Shown here in pieces: positions 36,901 through 48,900 of a DNA stretch of 64,000 nt (the first letter of the stretch is position 1; each line of letters opens with the position of its first letter). Source of the DNA: Metellina segmentata. Lineage: Eukaryota; Arthropoda; Arachnida; Araneae; Tetragnathidae. The notes under the pieces are model-generated. The model was not told the DNA's origin. It did not search any database and saw only the letters and a list, made by a program, of their open reading frames with translations. The stretch is taken from the NCBI GenBank assembly GCA_947359465.1, contig OX375877.1, positions 57,137,359 through 57,201,358 of the forward strand, read 5' to 3'. A program made the position numbers and the translations under genes.

Positions 36901-39900
36901 AAGCGATAAGTAATATTTTTGGTCACTTGAGCTTTATCTATCGACTATTGAAACATGTAGGTATGAGAGGCCTTTTCAGTATGAACAAACCAGACGAATA
37001 TTTATTAAATAAAATAATAATGAGCTAATTCTTGAACTAGGTACATTTTGTAGTACTATGGAAGAGGTACAGTACTTGTAGAAAATCGACAATAGGGCTG
37101 GATCATCCAACAAACATTTTCGTAGTTGCATCACTGCCTATGGACATTACGGAAACACTTGCAAAACTGAGGAAATAAAATTACTTTGAACTTGAAGATT
37201 TTCTAACTCATGTTTATTGATGATGGCCGTTTACTAGTTAAGGATTCTTATTTATTTTAAGTGTTTTATTCCACATTGAATAATCTGCAACTAATTGGTA
37301 AGAAACGGAAAAAAAGGCATGTAAAATATTTCGAAACAATATTTACTTTCCAAGTTTGGTTCCACTGGTGGAATTATTTCTTTGACATTACAAGGTGGAG
37401 AATCTTGAGTATGCTCACTTATCCAGCCTAGGTATTTCGACACTCTTGTATAGCCAGATGGAAAACCCTTTCTTCCACAGTTTCCCTTAGGGCCAGTATC
37501 TCTCCAAGAGGATACTCCAACGCAGACCCATTTCTCATTGTATTTAACAAAGAGAGGGCCCCCTGAGTCCCCCTGTTATAAAAACGTGTTTTATTAAAGC
37601 TTCAAACGATACGAAACAAGTATATCGTGTGTTTTCCTATATGAGGAAGTTCGTGTGTGTGTTTTGGACCATTTTTAATACCAATTAAATCATCCGATGA
37701 AATTAAATCTGAAATCGTGATATTTCTGATAAGTATAAAATTGCTTAAACTTCACAGTACACTGAATAACCAAATAACCACATCTGTTAACGCCTCATTC
37801 CTAATAGCAAACTATTTTTATTTTATTCATGTTCTTTTCTGTAATAGCACGTAATATTTCAGGTGCTCAACTGTATCAGAATTCATACAATGTCATCTAT
37901 CTATGTTCATTTACCAGAATAAGTAGCAACTAGTATACAAGAACAACTGTTCTTGTAATATACTAGCGCTATAATGCTAGATAATGGAGCACGGATAAGG
38001 GCTTGATCACTTGTATTAATCATATTTGCAAGTTCAGAACACTCACAGTCAGTAACTTCAAATGTTGTTGAGGAAAAATGCCAACTTTCAACAAGCTGTA
38101 ACGCCCTTGCTATTCGTACTACAAAAAAGTCGTAAGGATGAAAATTGTGAGAAATTTAATCCTCTTTAAACTTTATACTCGAAAAGGATCTCTAAAATCA
38201 ACCATTTCTGATATATATCGAAAAAAAACAACCTAAAAGTAGTACATTTTCGAGTTTTTTCGGCCACCAAAAGTTCTTTCGGGGTCGGCCATGTTGGATA
38301 ACTTGGTCTTTTCATGTTGGCACAAATATATGCAAGTACAAAAAAAACTTCTACTCCATATTTTGCAAGGTACAACATATCTATAAATTGGACTATATAG
38401 GAGTTATCGCAACGACAACGTGAAAAGGAGTGAAAAACAAGAGTCTCATTGATCTTTACGCTACTGGCGTGATATTTTGATCATGCTGTAATGTTATAAT
38501 ACATTTTCTACCAATATAATTAAATTCAGATTTGCAGCAGGATACTGAAAAAAACTAATTTTCTGGTCGATTTCTAGATGTGTAATGAGCAATTAGTAAA
38601 TCAGTGGTGGGATATTTTTTTTTGCAAAATATTTTATGTGCGAGTAAAATAATTTTTTACACCTTTTCTACTTTTCTAATTTTTAAAACTCAATGTGGAA
38701 ACAAATCCTATTCATGTGCCTATCCTATAAATTATGTAAAATCTTAAAAATCCATCAATATAACATCGACACCCTATTATAGCCACAAACTGAGTAAAAA
38801 TGTACATTAAGGTAACTACTAGGGATGTCAACTCTCAGAAAATAACCGGTTTTTTTCGTCCGGTTATAACTGGCCCGGTTTAACCGAGTCGGAAAAAAAA
38901 ACGGATTTTAAAATAACCGATTTTTAAAAACTTCAAGGTGTTTTTATTTAGTTGTGTATAAAAAATGCTATACGTCGTTAACTGTTTTTATTTATCGCAT
39001 CGCAACTGTTACAAAAATTCACATTAATTTTAAAATAAACCAAAACTTAATTGTTTCAAATTAAAGGTACACAAACTAATAAAATAATTAAAACATTAGT
39101 TACCTTGTTAATATTGCTTTATCTATTCAACCCAATATTTTTTATTTTCTTTGCTCATAAAAATACTCGCTCAGTTATATACTGGTTAGTTAATCGACTT
39201 CTGTCATCCGAAATCACAAAATTCAGAACAGATACTAACCTTTCAGATAGCACTGAACTTCCAACAACTGTCAAATACTTAAAAGTTAGCAATGCTAATG
39301 CAGGCGAATATGTCTTTATTTGACCCCAAAATTAAAGTGGGCTACTATCCCTTAACAACAGAGGCTGCTGCAAATATAGTTTGAGCTCATTGGGAAAGTT
39401 AGCATCTGCACCCTGCGATTGCATGGGATTTTCATGGCACACTTTTTTTTTAACTTTAACCTATTTAGTTACTGTATATTGTTAGTACTTTGAGTTAAAA
39501 TGGTCAAAACGGTATTGGACTGTAAAGCGATTAGCAACCTGGAGGTACTTAATCGATAGCTGATTTAACTGAACCAGAAATGTATAAAATGTTTACGGAA
39601 AAAGGTTTTAAGTTTTGTGGGGGCACTCAACCCATTTACTTTAAGGTTAAAAGGAAAAATATTTAAACTTACCTTTTGAAATGTTGCCGTAAATTCAAGG
39701 TTCCCCCTCCACTTTTAATTGGCATGAGGCAAAAATTACGTTGAGCTTCGTTTTTATTTAGTTTAGCAAAATATTTTTAAACATTTGACGAAGGCATAGC
39801 GGTTAGACGATGGGATGAAAACTGTGAACTTCAGTGTCCGTAACTAATAATTACATAAATAGAACTCTATCAGTTGAAGGGAATAAGAAAATGACTAATT

Positions 39901-42900
39901 GCATAGACTATAACCACCTAGTCGAATGCATTCTTATTAATTATTGTGATTGCTATCTCGAATACATTTTTAGATCTTATTCGCTTACTTTATTGCTCGG
40001 TTTTCATTTTGTTGATGGATACTTGTCATTTCTGTTTGCGAGAACCAAAATTCAGACCATTTAGATTTACGCACACTTATTTAAACCACGAGGAGAGTTG
40101 CAATACACTTCTCCATAAATAATATACAAATATATAATAAATAAAATAACCGAAAGTACTTTCCCAAACAATACTTGCCCCCGATTCAAACTAGGCGCCT
40201 GTTAAGATATGTGTTGAATTTTACATCGTAATTGAACGTTGTTTGATATAAATGTACTTTAGATCATCGCTCACCCTTTTGTTTATACCTAACCCGCATA
40301 GACTAAACAATGCAAATTCAAAGAATGAGAACAAGCTATGTCACGGGAGTGGCTGAAAAGGGATATAAACTATGTGGATCTTGAAAAATCATTTGTGAAA
40401 AAAGAACCATTTGCATCCCATGAACACGAGCCATGAAGAAATTTTCTTTAATTTTCATGGCCGGTTTTTTTCCGGTTATTAGTTTTTAAAATAACAGCGG
40501 CGGTTATAACCGTGCCAAGAAAACACCGAAAAAAACCGGTTAACCGAAACGAAAAAAACGACTTATCCGTTAAACCGGACGGTTATTGACATCCCTTGTA
40601 ACTACTACAACAGACGGTTTAGAGGGAGTAGGAATTCCTTCCTTATTATTTAAATACTGAAATTACTAAAAAGTACTCAATTTAAAGCGTAAAAGTAACA
40701 AATAGTTGGAAAATACCCTCACTCTCATAGCTTATTTCACAATATTTTTTACCAATGGCACACTCGCACTACTGATACTTGTTAAAACATTTCACTATCT
40801 TTCAGAAAAGGATAAGAAATTTTAATATATTTTGATATATATTCATCATAATTTTTTTTAAAGTAAAATTCATTTTCCCTGAAAATTCCTCTTTGCGTGG
40901 CACGAGATGAACTTGTTTAAGAATGGATGTGTTTTGAAGAGACAGAACAAAACTAACTATTTAGGGATTCAAACTCACCTTACAAGGTCCTTTGCCGGCC
41001 TCGCCATAAGTACAGATAGTTGTATCTGTAAGATTAAGTCTTTGCATTCTATTGCAGAGCTTAGTCCGCAATATTGCAACCTGTAGCTCTTGTAGTGTTT
41101 TAGAAGAGTACAACTCTATGAAATAGAACAAAAAAAAATATTTTTTTTTTTACAAATATTTAAATAAAAGTTAAAAACCTTATATTATAAATATAAAAAT
41201 ATGTTTGTCTGAAACAATAACACCCAACGATCAAATCTAACATCATGGCATTTCCACAGCTTGTTTTGTTTGTAATTTCTTGGTAAGGTATTTAATTTCA
41301 GCTCGCTGTATCATACCCTTAGAACTGTGGAAGTAAATTGAGTACTGAAAATTACACAAGAAGGGACCAATTTTTATTCAAACTAAAAATCCACGCAAAA
41401 CATCAATAACAGTCACGATTAGCAATTGAAAGAGTAAAGAACACAATATCTAGATTAAATGACACTTCTAAAAGCTGTTTAAAAAAGAAACGACTCTGCT
41501 GAGGAAACATGCGCGATTTATAATTTGTCTGAAACTGCAAAATCTCTTGGTTACGCTTTTAAAACATTTGCTGTCGAACAGCATTGTAGTAGCAGACGCA
41601 ATTGAAGTGTTATACGAGTAAACGCGGCTTATGATTTAATACAGGGTGACCTAAAAATTCCCGTACTCTAACTTAAAAAAATAATTGCCCGTGTATTTTT
41701 TTGAATTATTGAATTTTATCGTATGCTTATAGTGTTATCGAGTCTAATATTTATCCTCTGGTTTCCTTCTCGCTCAAGTTGTGCGATTATAAAGTTAGTT
41801 ACACGTCATTTTGTTCATTGCAAGATGATTTTATCACGCATTCAGAGAATTGCGCTGTTTGAAGCTTATTTTGAATGTAAATCATATGAAAGATGTAAAG
41901 AATTTTGGCGACACAAGAATCCATATGATGCAATACCGAGTAATGATACGCTATATCAACTGGTTTGGCGATTTCATGAGACAGGTTCCGTGGAACACAA
42001 AACTCAGGAGTGGAAAACAGAAAGTTGTTACACCAGATTTTGAACAAGAAACTCAACGGAGGATATTGCAATCCCCTCTTCAATCCGGAGGCGTTTGTTG
42101 CAGCAACTGTGCACATCACAGGTATTGATACAGGCTTTAAGAGCTTTGCATTTTCGAGCTTATTGTGCAAAAATATTACAGGGGCTAAAGCCACCGTACA
42201 ATAAGAAGCAGCATTATTATTGCCGATGTTATTGCGATGGACTCATCGCAAGAAACCTTTGGTCACTTCGTTCCCCTGATCTGAGCATCCTTGACTTTTT
42301 TTATGCGGGGATAGTTAAGGACCAAAGTTAATGAATATAATCACCAAACTATATGTGGTCTGAAAATGGCCATTACTCAAAGGATATAATAAGTTACTCC
42401 CAGCATCTTGAAACGCGTTTCTTAAAATATGCACAAATGAGTTCAGGTTTGCATCCAAGAAAAGGGCGGAAATTTTGAACATTTATTATAAATGTAAGCT
42501 CAAATTTTTTAACTCCGTTAGGTTAAAAGTGCTTTTTACCATTGGCATAAAAATTATTATTTTAAAGTTTGTTGTTTTTGTATAATAAATTCACGAATTG
42601 TCAGTACGGGTACTTTTAGGAAACCCTGTAGATAGTAGCTTATTATCTCAATAAAACACGAAATCAAAAATCATTGGAGTACCAAGTAATCGAAAGAGAA
42701 AATAACACATGCAGGCGAACGACAAAGCTCAAAAAACCGTTTAATGACGTAACAAAACTGCTGAAGTTACAGGTAAGACTTTGTTTGCCTGAAACAGCAA
42801 AATTCTAGGGTGAATCTGAGTATAAAACTAGATAAATAAATAATAATAAATCACTACATAAATAGTTTCTTTCCGTATATTCATAATTTCAATGACTAGT

Positions 42901-45900
42901 TCTTCACTTACTAGAATCAATTGATCCCCATCCGGAAAAAGTCGCCAAATCCTCTGGTGTTGTAAACTGTGGGTAGAACGGCAAACATACCAAACCTACT
43001 GTCCTAGTCAAGTTAACAGGATATTTCAGTCTAATGAGAGCAATATCATTTGCAAATGATGTGTTGTTGAAATCCGGGTGTATTATGAACTTTGCGGCAG
43101 GAACTGGATTTGAACTGGATGAAAGGTCATGAGCTCCTAAAACTATGCCGACTTTCCAAGCAAATTTGCAATTGCTACAAAAAATATATGTATAAAATTA
43201 ATACGCATATTTTCTAAGTACAAAAAGTAAATAAAATGTACATATTTCCCCTTAGTTATATGTTCTGATTATTCTTACTTAAGGAAGTTACGGTAAACCA
43301 TCTCAGAACTTTTTAAAACGCGAAATCCTTTCTGTCGAGTTTATCAAAAAGTTACATTTGGTTCTATGGTTGTTGCTTGCTTTGAAGTACGTAAGTATCT
43401 GGTACCTAACAACGCTAAATAAAGGTATTAATCACTAAACCTTCGGTTTCTTAAGAAAGTGGAACCGTTATCTAACAGCCGTGATACATCATGATGCCGC
43501 GGGCATAACTAGACGGCCGTCTAAACAAAAATCCTGAGGTGTCAACTTAGACGGACAGAATACGTTGGAGAATGGGCAACACTGACGGCTGTCGTGGTTT
43601 ATTTTATTCGAGAAACAAAACAAAGTGGTTTTTATTCTCTTTTCCAAAGTTTCTAACTTCGGGATCGTTGAAGGTAGATTGAAAATTTCAACAGATTTCA
43701 AATCAGCGTAAATTTCTACGCCAGATCGATATCAAAAACAGTTTTATTATTCAATTATTTACCATTTGATTATTCAGTTATTTATTAAATAATTAATTAT
43801 TTATTTAAAGCAAATCACATTTAAGGTATCGATCTGGTGACAAATTTTCCGCAGATTTCAAATCCGTTGACATTTTTATTCTGTGTTTAACGATCCCGAT
43901 TTTACAAAAACGAATTAATCAATGGCAGTCAAAAATGTTTATTTATTTTTCTCCTCTTCGCTCGAATCGTCTGGAGCAGTATATGAAATCTGGACTCTAT
44001 AAGAGATAAAACGTTCTCCAACTGTTTGAGATCGCTATGACGACAGTCATGGAAATGACGGCTCGGATAATTTTCGTTACGCTCACAAACAACGCTCTCT
44101 AGGAAACCAACACCATGTGTTAGTATAAACAACGTTTTAGTGACGTCACCCACCGATACATCACGGCCATTAGATCACTGCTACGCTTTCTTAGGAAACC
44201 GAAGCTTAATCAACTGTTCTATAAGTTGCCTTCTTTTTTTTAGGGTTGTGTGCTATCATATAATTGCACAGCATGTAGCTTCCATTACATGGTAAGTAAC
44301 TTCAATAGTAACTTCTTGACACGTGGTTGTATTTTAGGAGAGAAAGAACTCTTAAGTAAGCTAAGAAAGTCTAGGAATCTTATTAAAAGCAAGAAAATAT
44401 GCCGACCAACCGGTCTAGTGGTCAAGGTGTAGGCCTCTGGATCGGAAGGTTACTGGTTGGAATCCGGGGTCAGGACTATGACGTAAATTGTGCTGGCCAT
44501 TGTTAGGGACAATGACGGTACACCCACTGGGTTTCTCTTCCCAAGGGACCATCTCTTTGTGCCTTGTAGTGGCCAAAAACAATTCCTTAGTGCCCGCCAT
44601 TGGAAGTAGTGAAAATTACTTCCGGTTTTGTAGTGGCCAAGAACAGTCCAGTGTCCGCCATAGGAAAAATAAATACGTATGAAAATCATGCGTTCGCATT
44701 CATAATAACTACAGTGGGCATGCATAATATACCCCAATCTGTTAGTCTATTTGCCGTCCTGGTGGTTGTTTCGACAAGACATCTCGCCATTAGAAGAAAA
44801 CTGACCAAATCTTGTTGGACTATTTATCTAGTCATTAGACGGAATTATCGAATCTGGATTTTGTCATTATAAATAAGTCAACTATATCATGACGAAATAT
44901 TTCGTCATGAGTTAAATTGGCACGATCTACAAGGAGCAAATAAGTCGTCGAAACCAATTAGAGGGTTAAACGACATACATATCGTCTGTGATGAACAAAT
45001 TCGTCTTTCAATGCATCATTATTTCTCGTTCCCCTCTTTATGGTTTTCTTGACATGGCATCTTGTTTTGAGCAAAACTGATCGATCTTGGAGACGAGATA
45101 TTGTGTCATTAACAAAATTTGCCAGATGTTCATGTTCGAGGTATCTAATCGAAAGAAACCATTATAATGGTTATATAAGACTTCAAATATTAAAACACAA
45201 CCATCAGTAGTTATCAACAATTGAGGAACTTGGTGGAAATAATATACAAAAGGGAATATTGATTCAGCTTTTAAATAACAAAACAAATTCCACGATGAAA
45301 TGTTTTATTTATGAGTACTTTCAAAATACACAAAATAAATGTATTTTAAACATAGCTACGAAAACCTCTGTAATTTTAACGAGGCACTTACTTTAAGCAG
45401 TGTGCAACTGTTAATACGTAAAGTCTGCTTATCAAAGCTCCTGCGCAGAAATATGTTTTAACTTTCTCCACAAGGGCAACCTACAAAATACATTTATGAT
45501 AAAGAATACAAGGTCAGAGTAACTTAAAATATATATTCCTATTCAGTGGACCATAAAGATAGTTCAAATCAAATCAAATTTGGACATCACTTACTTCATA
45601 AAATTCCGGATCTGCATCGTACTCTCTAGATTTTTAAATAATGTTCTTCAAATCTACTACCGTTACCTTCTGGGGCCTGATTCAACAAATTTTTCGGCGA
45701 CCAACACTTAGTCCTCCTTTTTAAATCCTTTTGCTGCTTGAAAATTTTTTTATTCTATGCTAGTACTGTCTCGGATGCCAATAATTTTATTGATTCAAAT
45801 AATAAATAAAATTTACGGACGCCAGTCACTCATATAATCTACAAGTTCTCCAGATGAATGACAAACTCTTTAACGATATCAACTATGTTTCAAGCATTAA

Positions 45901-48900
45901 AACTAAAAACTGTTTATAAGTTTCGAACTTCAACTAAGAAAAACCTACATAGCGTTGCCACTCACAGAAAACAAAAACTGAAATGTGTTAAAGTACTAAT
46001 ATCACAATCAGTAGATCTTAATACTTAAATTCTTAACAAGGACAGAGTCACTTAAAATGTATATTCCTATTCAGTGTGAACTCTGGAGCTAGTTTAAATC
46101 AAAAGAAATTTGGACATCACTTACTTCAATGAAGCGCTCTTCATTTCTCGAAAAAAAGTACCCAGTACACTGTCAGTTGTACCGCTCTAAACGCGGCTTC
46201 TTTGATCAAGCAGACACAAAGCAGATGTATTCCAAAATTCCCAAACTGGAGATCGTAAAACTCCTTTCAAGTGATCAACTGTCCATAACTAACCTTAGAA
46301 GTACTTTTCCAGCACTCCATTTGACATTACATCGGTTATAAATTTCTAGGCACTTGAAACAAACCCTCTTCATCTGACGTTACACTGACATCCCGATCTA
46401 GTCAATCTCAAGCCCCTTGAGAACACTCAAAATTCCATAGACATCTGGTTTTGTCAGTTCAAAGACGTCATGCAAGACATTAGAATTTTACACAGAGATT
46501 TCAGAGACCTGATAGCGAGAACAAGCTCGCTTACTTGCCGTACGCTTCTTGTCCCAAAAACATCTGTAATTTTCCTGTACATATCTACTAAGCTGTAAGA
46601 TTCTTTAATAAATGTTGTAGTGGTGAAACCAAAAATCGTATTCCTTTACTCTACCATTTCATTTCTGTCACCATACCATTTCATCCGGTACAGCAGAGGA
46701 GAAATGATGGCCGAGCGGTGGGATTGTGCAGTTATCACCGGGACAGAAGCGGTTTCGCGCTTAGTTTGCTGATAGCACGGGGAGAGTTTGCTGATAGCAC
46801 GGAAGGATCGCAGGGTAAACGACCCGCCAGGAGTCGAGACGAATCAACCTGATTCGGGAAGGTCAAGCTAAGCAACTGTTGTGTGGTGGAACCGGCCGCA
46901 CGAAAGACGACCCCACCAGGAGTCCACGGAAGACGACCCCGCCAAGTCATGAGGTGAATCGACCAGATTCGGTGGTTAAATTTTCCAGGTGTTACGTGAT
47001 TCAACGGAGTGCACTGAAGCCGACATGTCAGGCTTGAGAGAAGAGAACCATCTTGATTCGGGGCTATCTCGCCAAGTTAAGCTCAAGTTGACCAATTGTG
47101 GGCTATTCAGCCGAAGAAAGTGCTATCCGATAGTGTTGTGTGCAAACAAAAGGGCCAGAAATTTGAGTACTACAAACAGGGGTGAGTGCTTTTATATTTC
47201 TTGAGTTGTGTTATTTACAGTTTGGTTAGAATTTCTTAAAATTATTTTTAACAAGTTTTGAAATACTCTAGTGTTTTTTCTTGTATGGGAACATTGTTGG
47301 TCAGTTTTCTAGAGCGTCGTAGAACTTTGTGTGTAATTATAACTTAAGAATTATATCGGATATTATTGTTATAGTGTCATAAGATTATTGCTATAGTTTA
47401 AGAAATGGCTTTTCTGGGAAAAGGAAACGAGCAGGATTTGCTCAATTTGGCAAATGAATTAGGGATAAAGGCTTCTTCGGATATGAACGTTCTGGAAATA
47501 AAAGTTGTAATAACTGAGAGTGATAATTATGATGAAGAATTTGTAGAAACTCTGTTTGAGACTATTCTTGCGACTAGAAAAACGGAAGAAGAGTTAAGGA
47601 GGGCTGAAAAATTAAGGCTAGAAGATTTAGAGAGGGAAGAAAAATTAAGACAAGAGGGATTAGAGCGAGTTGAAAAATTAAGAATAGAAGAGTTAGAAAG
47701 GGCTGAGAAAGTAAGAATAGCAGAGGTAGAAAGGGCCGAGAAAGTAAGAATAGCAGAGCACGAATTAAGACTAGCAGAGAACGAATTAAAAGAGAAAGAA
47801 ATAAAGATGAAATTTGAACTAGAGAAATTAAAGTTAGAAAATCATACAAATTACGAGTCCAATGAAACTATAAAATCTTCTGCAATAACATCCCGATTAG
47901 ACATAAAAAAATTAATTCCAGAATTCAATCCAAACCAATCCGATATTAGTTTATATCTCGTAATATTTGAACGCCAGGTTAAAAGAGCGTTAATTGAAAA
48001 AGAAAATTGGGTAGGGCATTTGTTGAGTCTGTTACCTTTAGATATTGTACAATTAATTGCCCGTGAGCCAGAAGAACAAACAGAAAATTACGATCTTGTT
48101 AAGAACGTATTACTTTAACTATTTAAATTAGGTCCAGAAATTTTCAGCCAAAAATTTGTGCAACATCAAAAGAAATCAGATGGAACATGGAAATATTTTA
48201 GTTTTGAAATTAAGAATTATTTAGAAGAGTGGCTCACTGGTTTAAAGATTGAAACTTTTGAAAACATTAAGGAACTAATGGTAGCAGATCAAGTGAAAAA
48301 ACGCGCAAAATTCGACATGAAAGATCATTTCTTAAACGATTGGGCTACCCTAAAATCACTTTCAAAACTAGCAGAAATTTTCAATAATTATGAGGACGTA
48401 AGAAAGCTGAGAGCAAGATTCGGTGACACGGTTTATAGAAACGAAAAGACTCTGCCAACTTCAGAACTAAAAGCAGGGGAAATTAAGATAGGAGGCGCTC
48501 CCCGAAAAAAATTAACGAGACCTTGTTTTTGAGGCTAGAATTGCAACGGACAGTGAAACTTTCCCCCTCTCGTTCCGTGTAGCGCCCCTAGCGGAAAGCA
48601 TTCCAATTAGTTAGTCTGCGATGAACTGAGAACGGAGTAGCATGTGCTATGTCCACAGTTAATTCGGAACCCCTCTTTGTAAATATTATTATTCTTTTTT
48701 TCTTTGTTTTGTAAATGTAATTTGTGTAAATAACTTTTCAAATAAATACTTAGGTTAAAGTCCTGTTTACCTTCATGTATTTTGAGCAGTTATAACTGTA
48801 AACACCCCTACCTCTTACAAAATGGCGCCCTAACTTGCGGCCGAATTAACAGTTCCTCGCAGACTTTAAATTTTATTTCAGGTAAAACCAGAAGCAGATA

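Noticed and set aside
46705..46740. tRNA-Leu/Ser-like start (GATGGCCGAGCGGTGGG) after the Gypsy LTR
   Set aside because: Resembles an A box, but no matching B box or 3' half follows at tRNA spacing; it lies in the leader of the truncated Gypsy element.
47574..47849. Leucine-rich minus-strand frame that looks like a membrane protein
   Set aside because: It is the antisense of the charged coiled-coil in the Gypsy gag.
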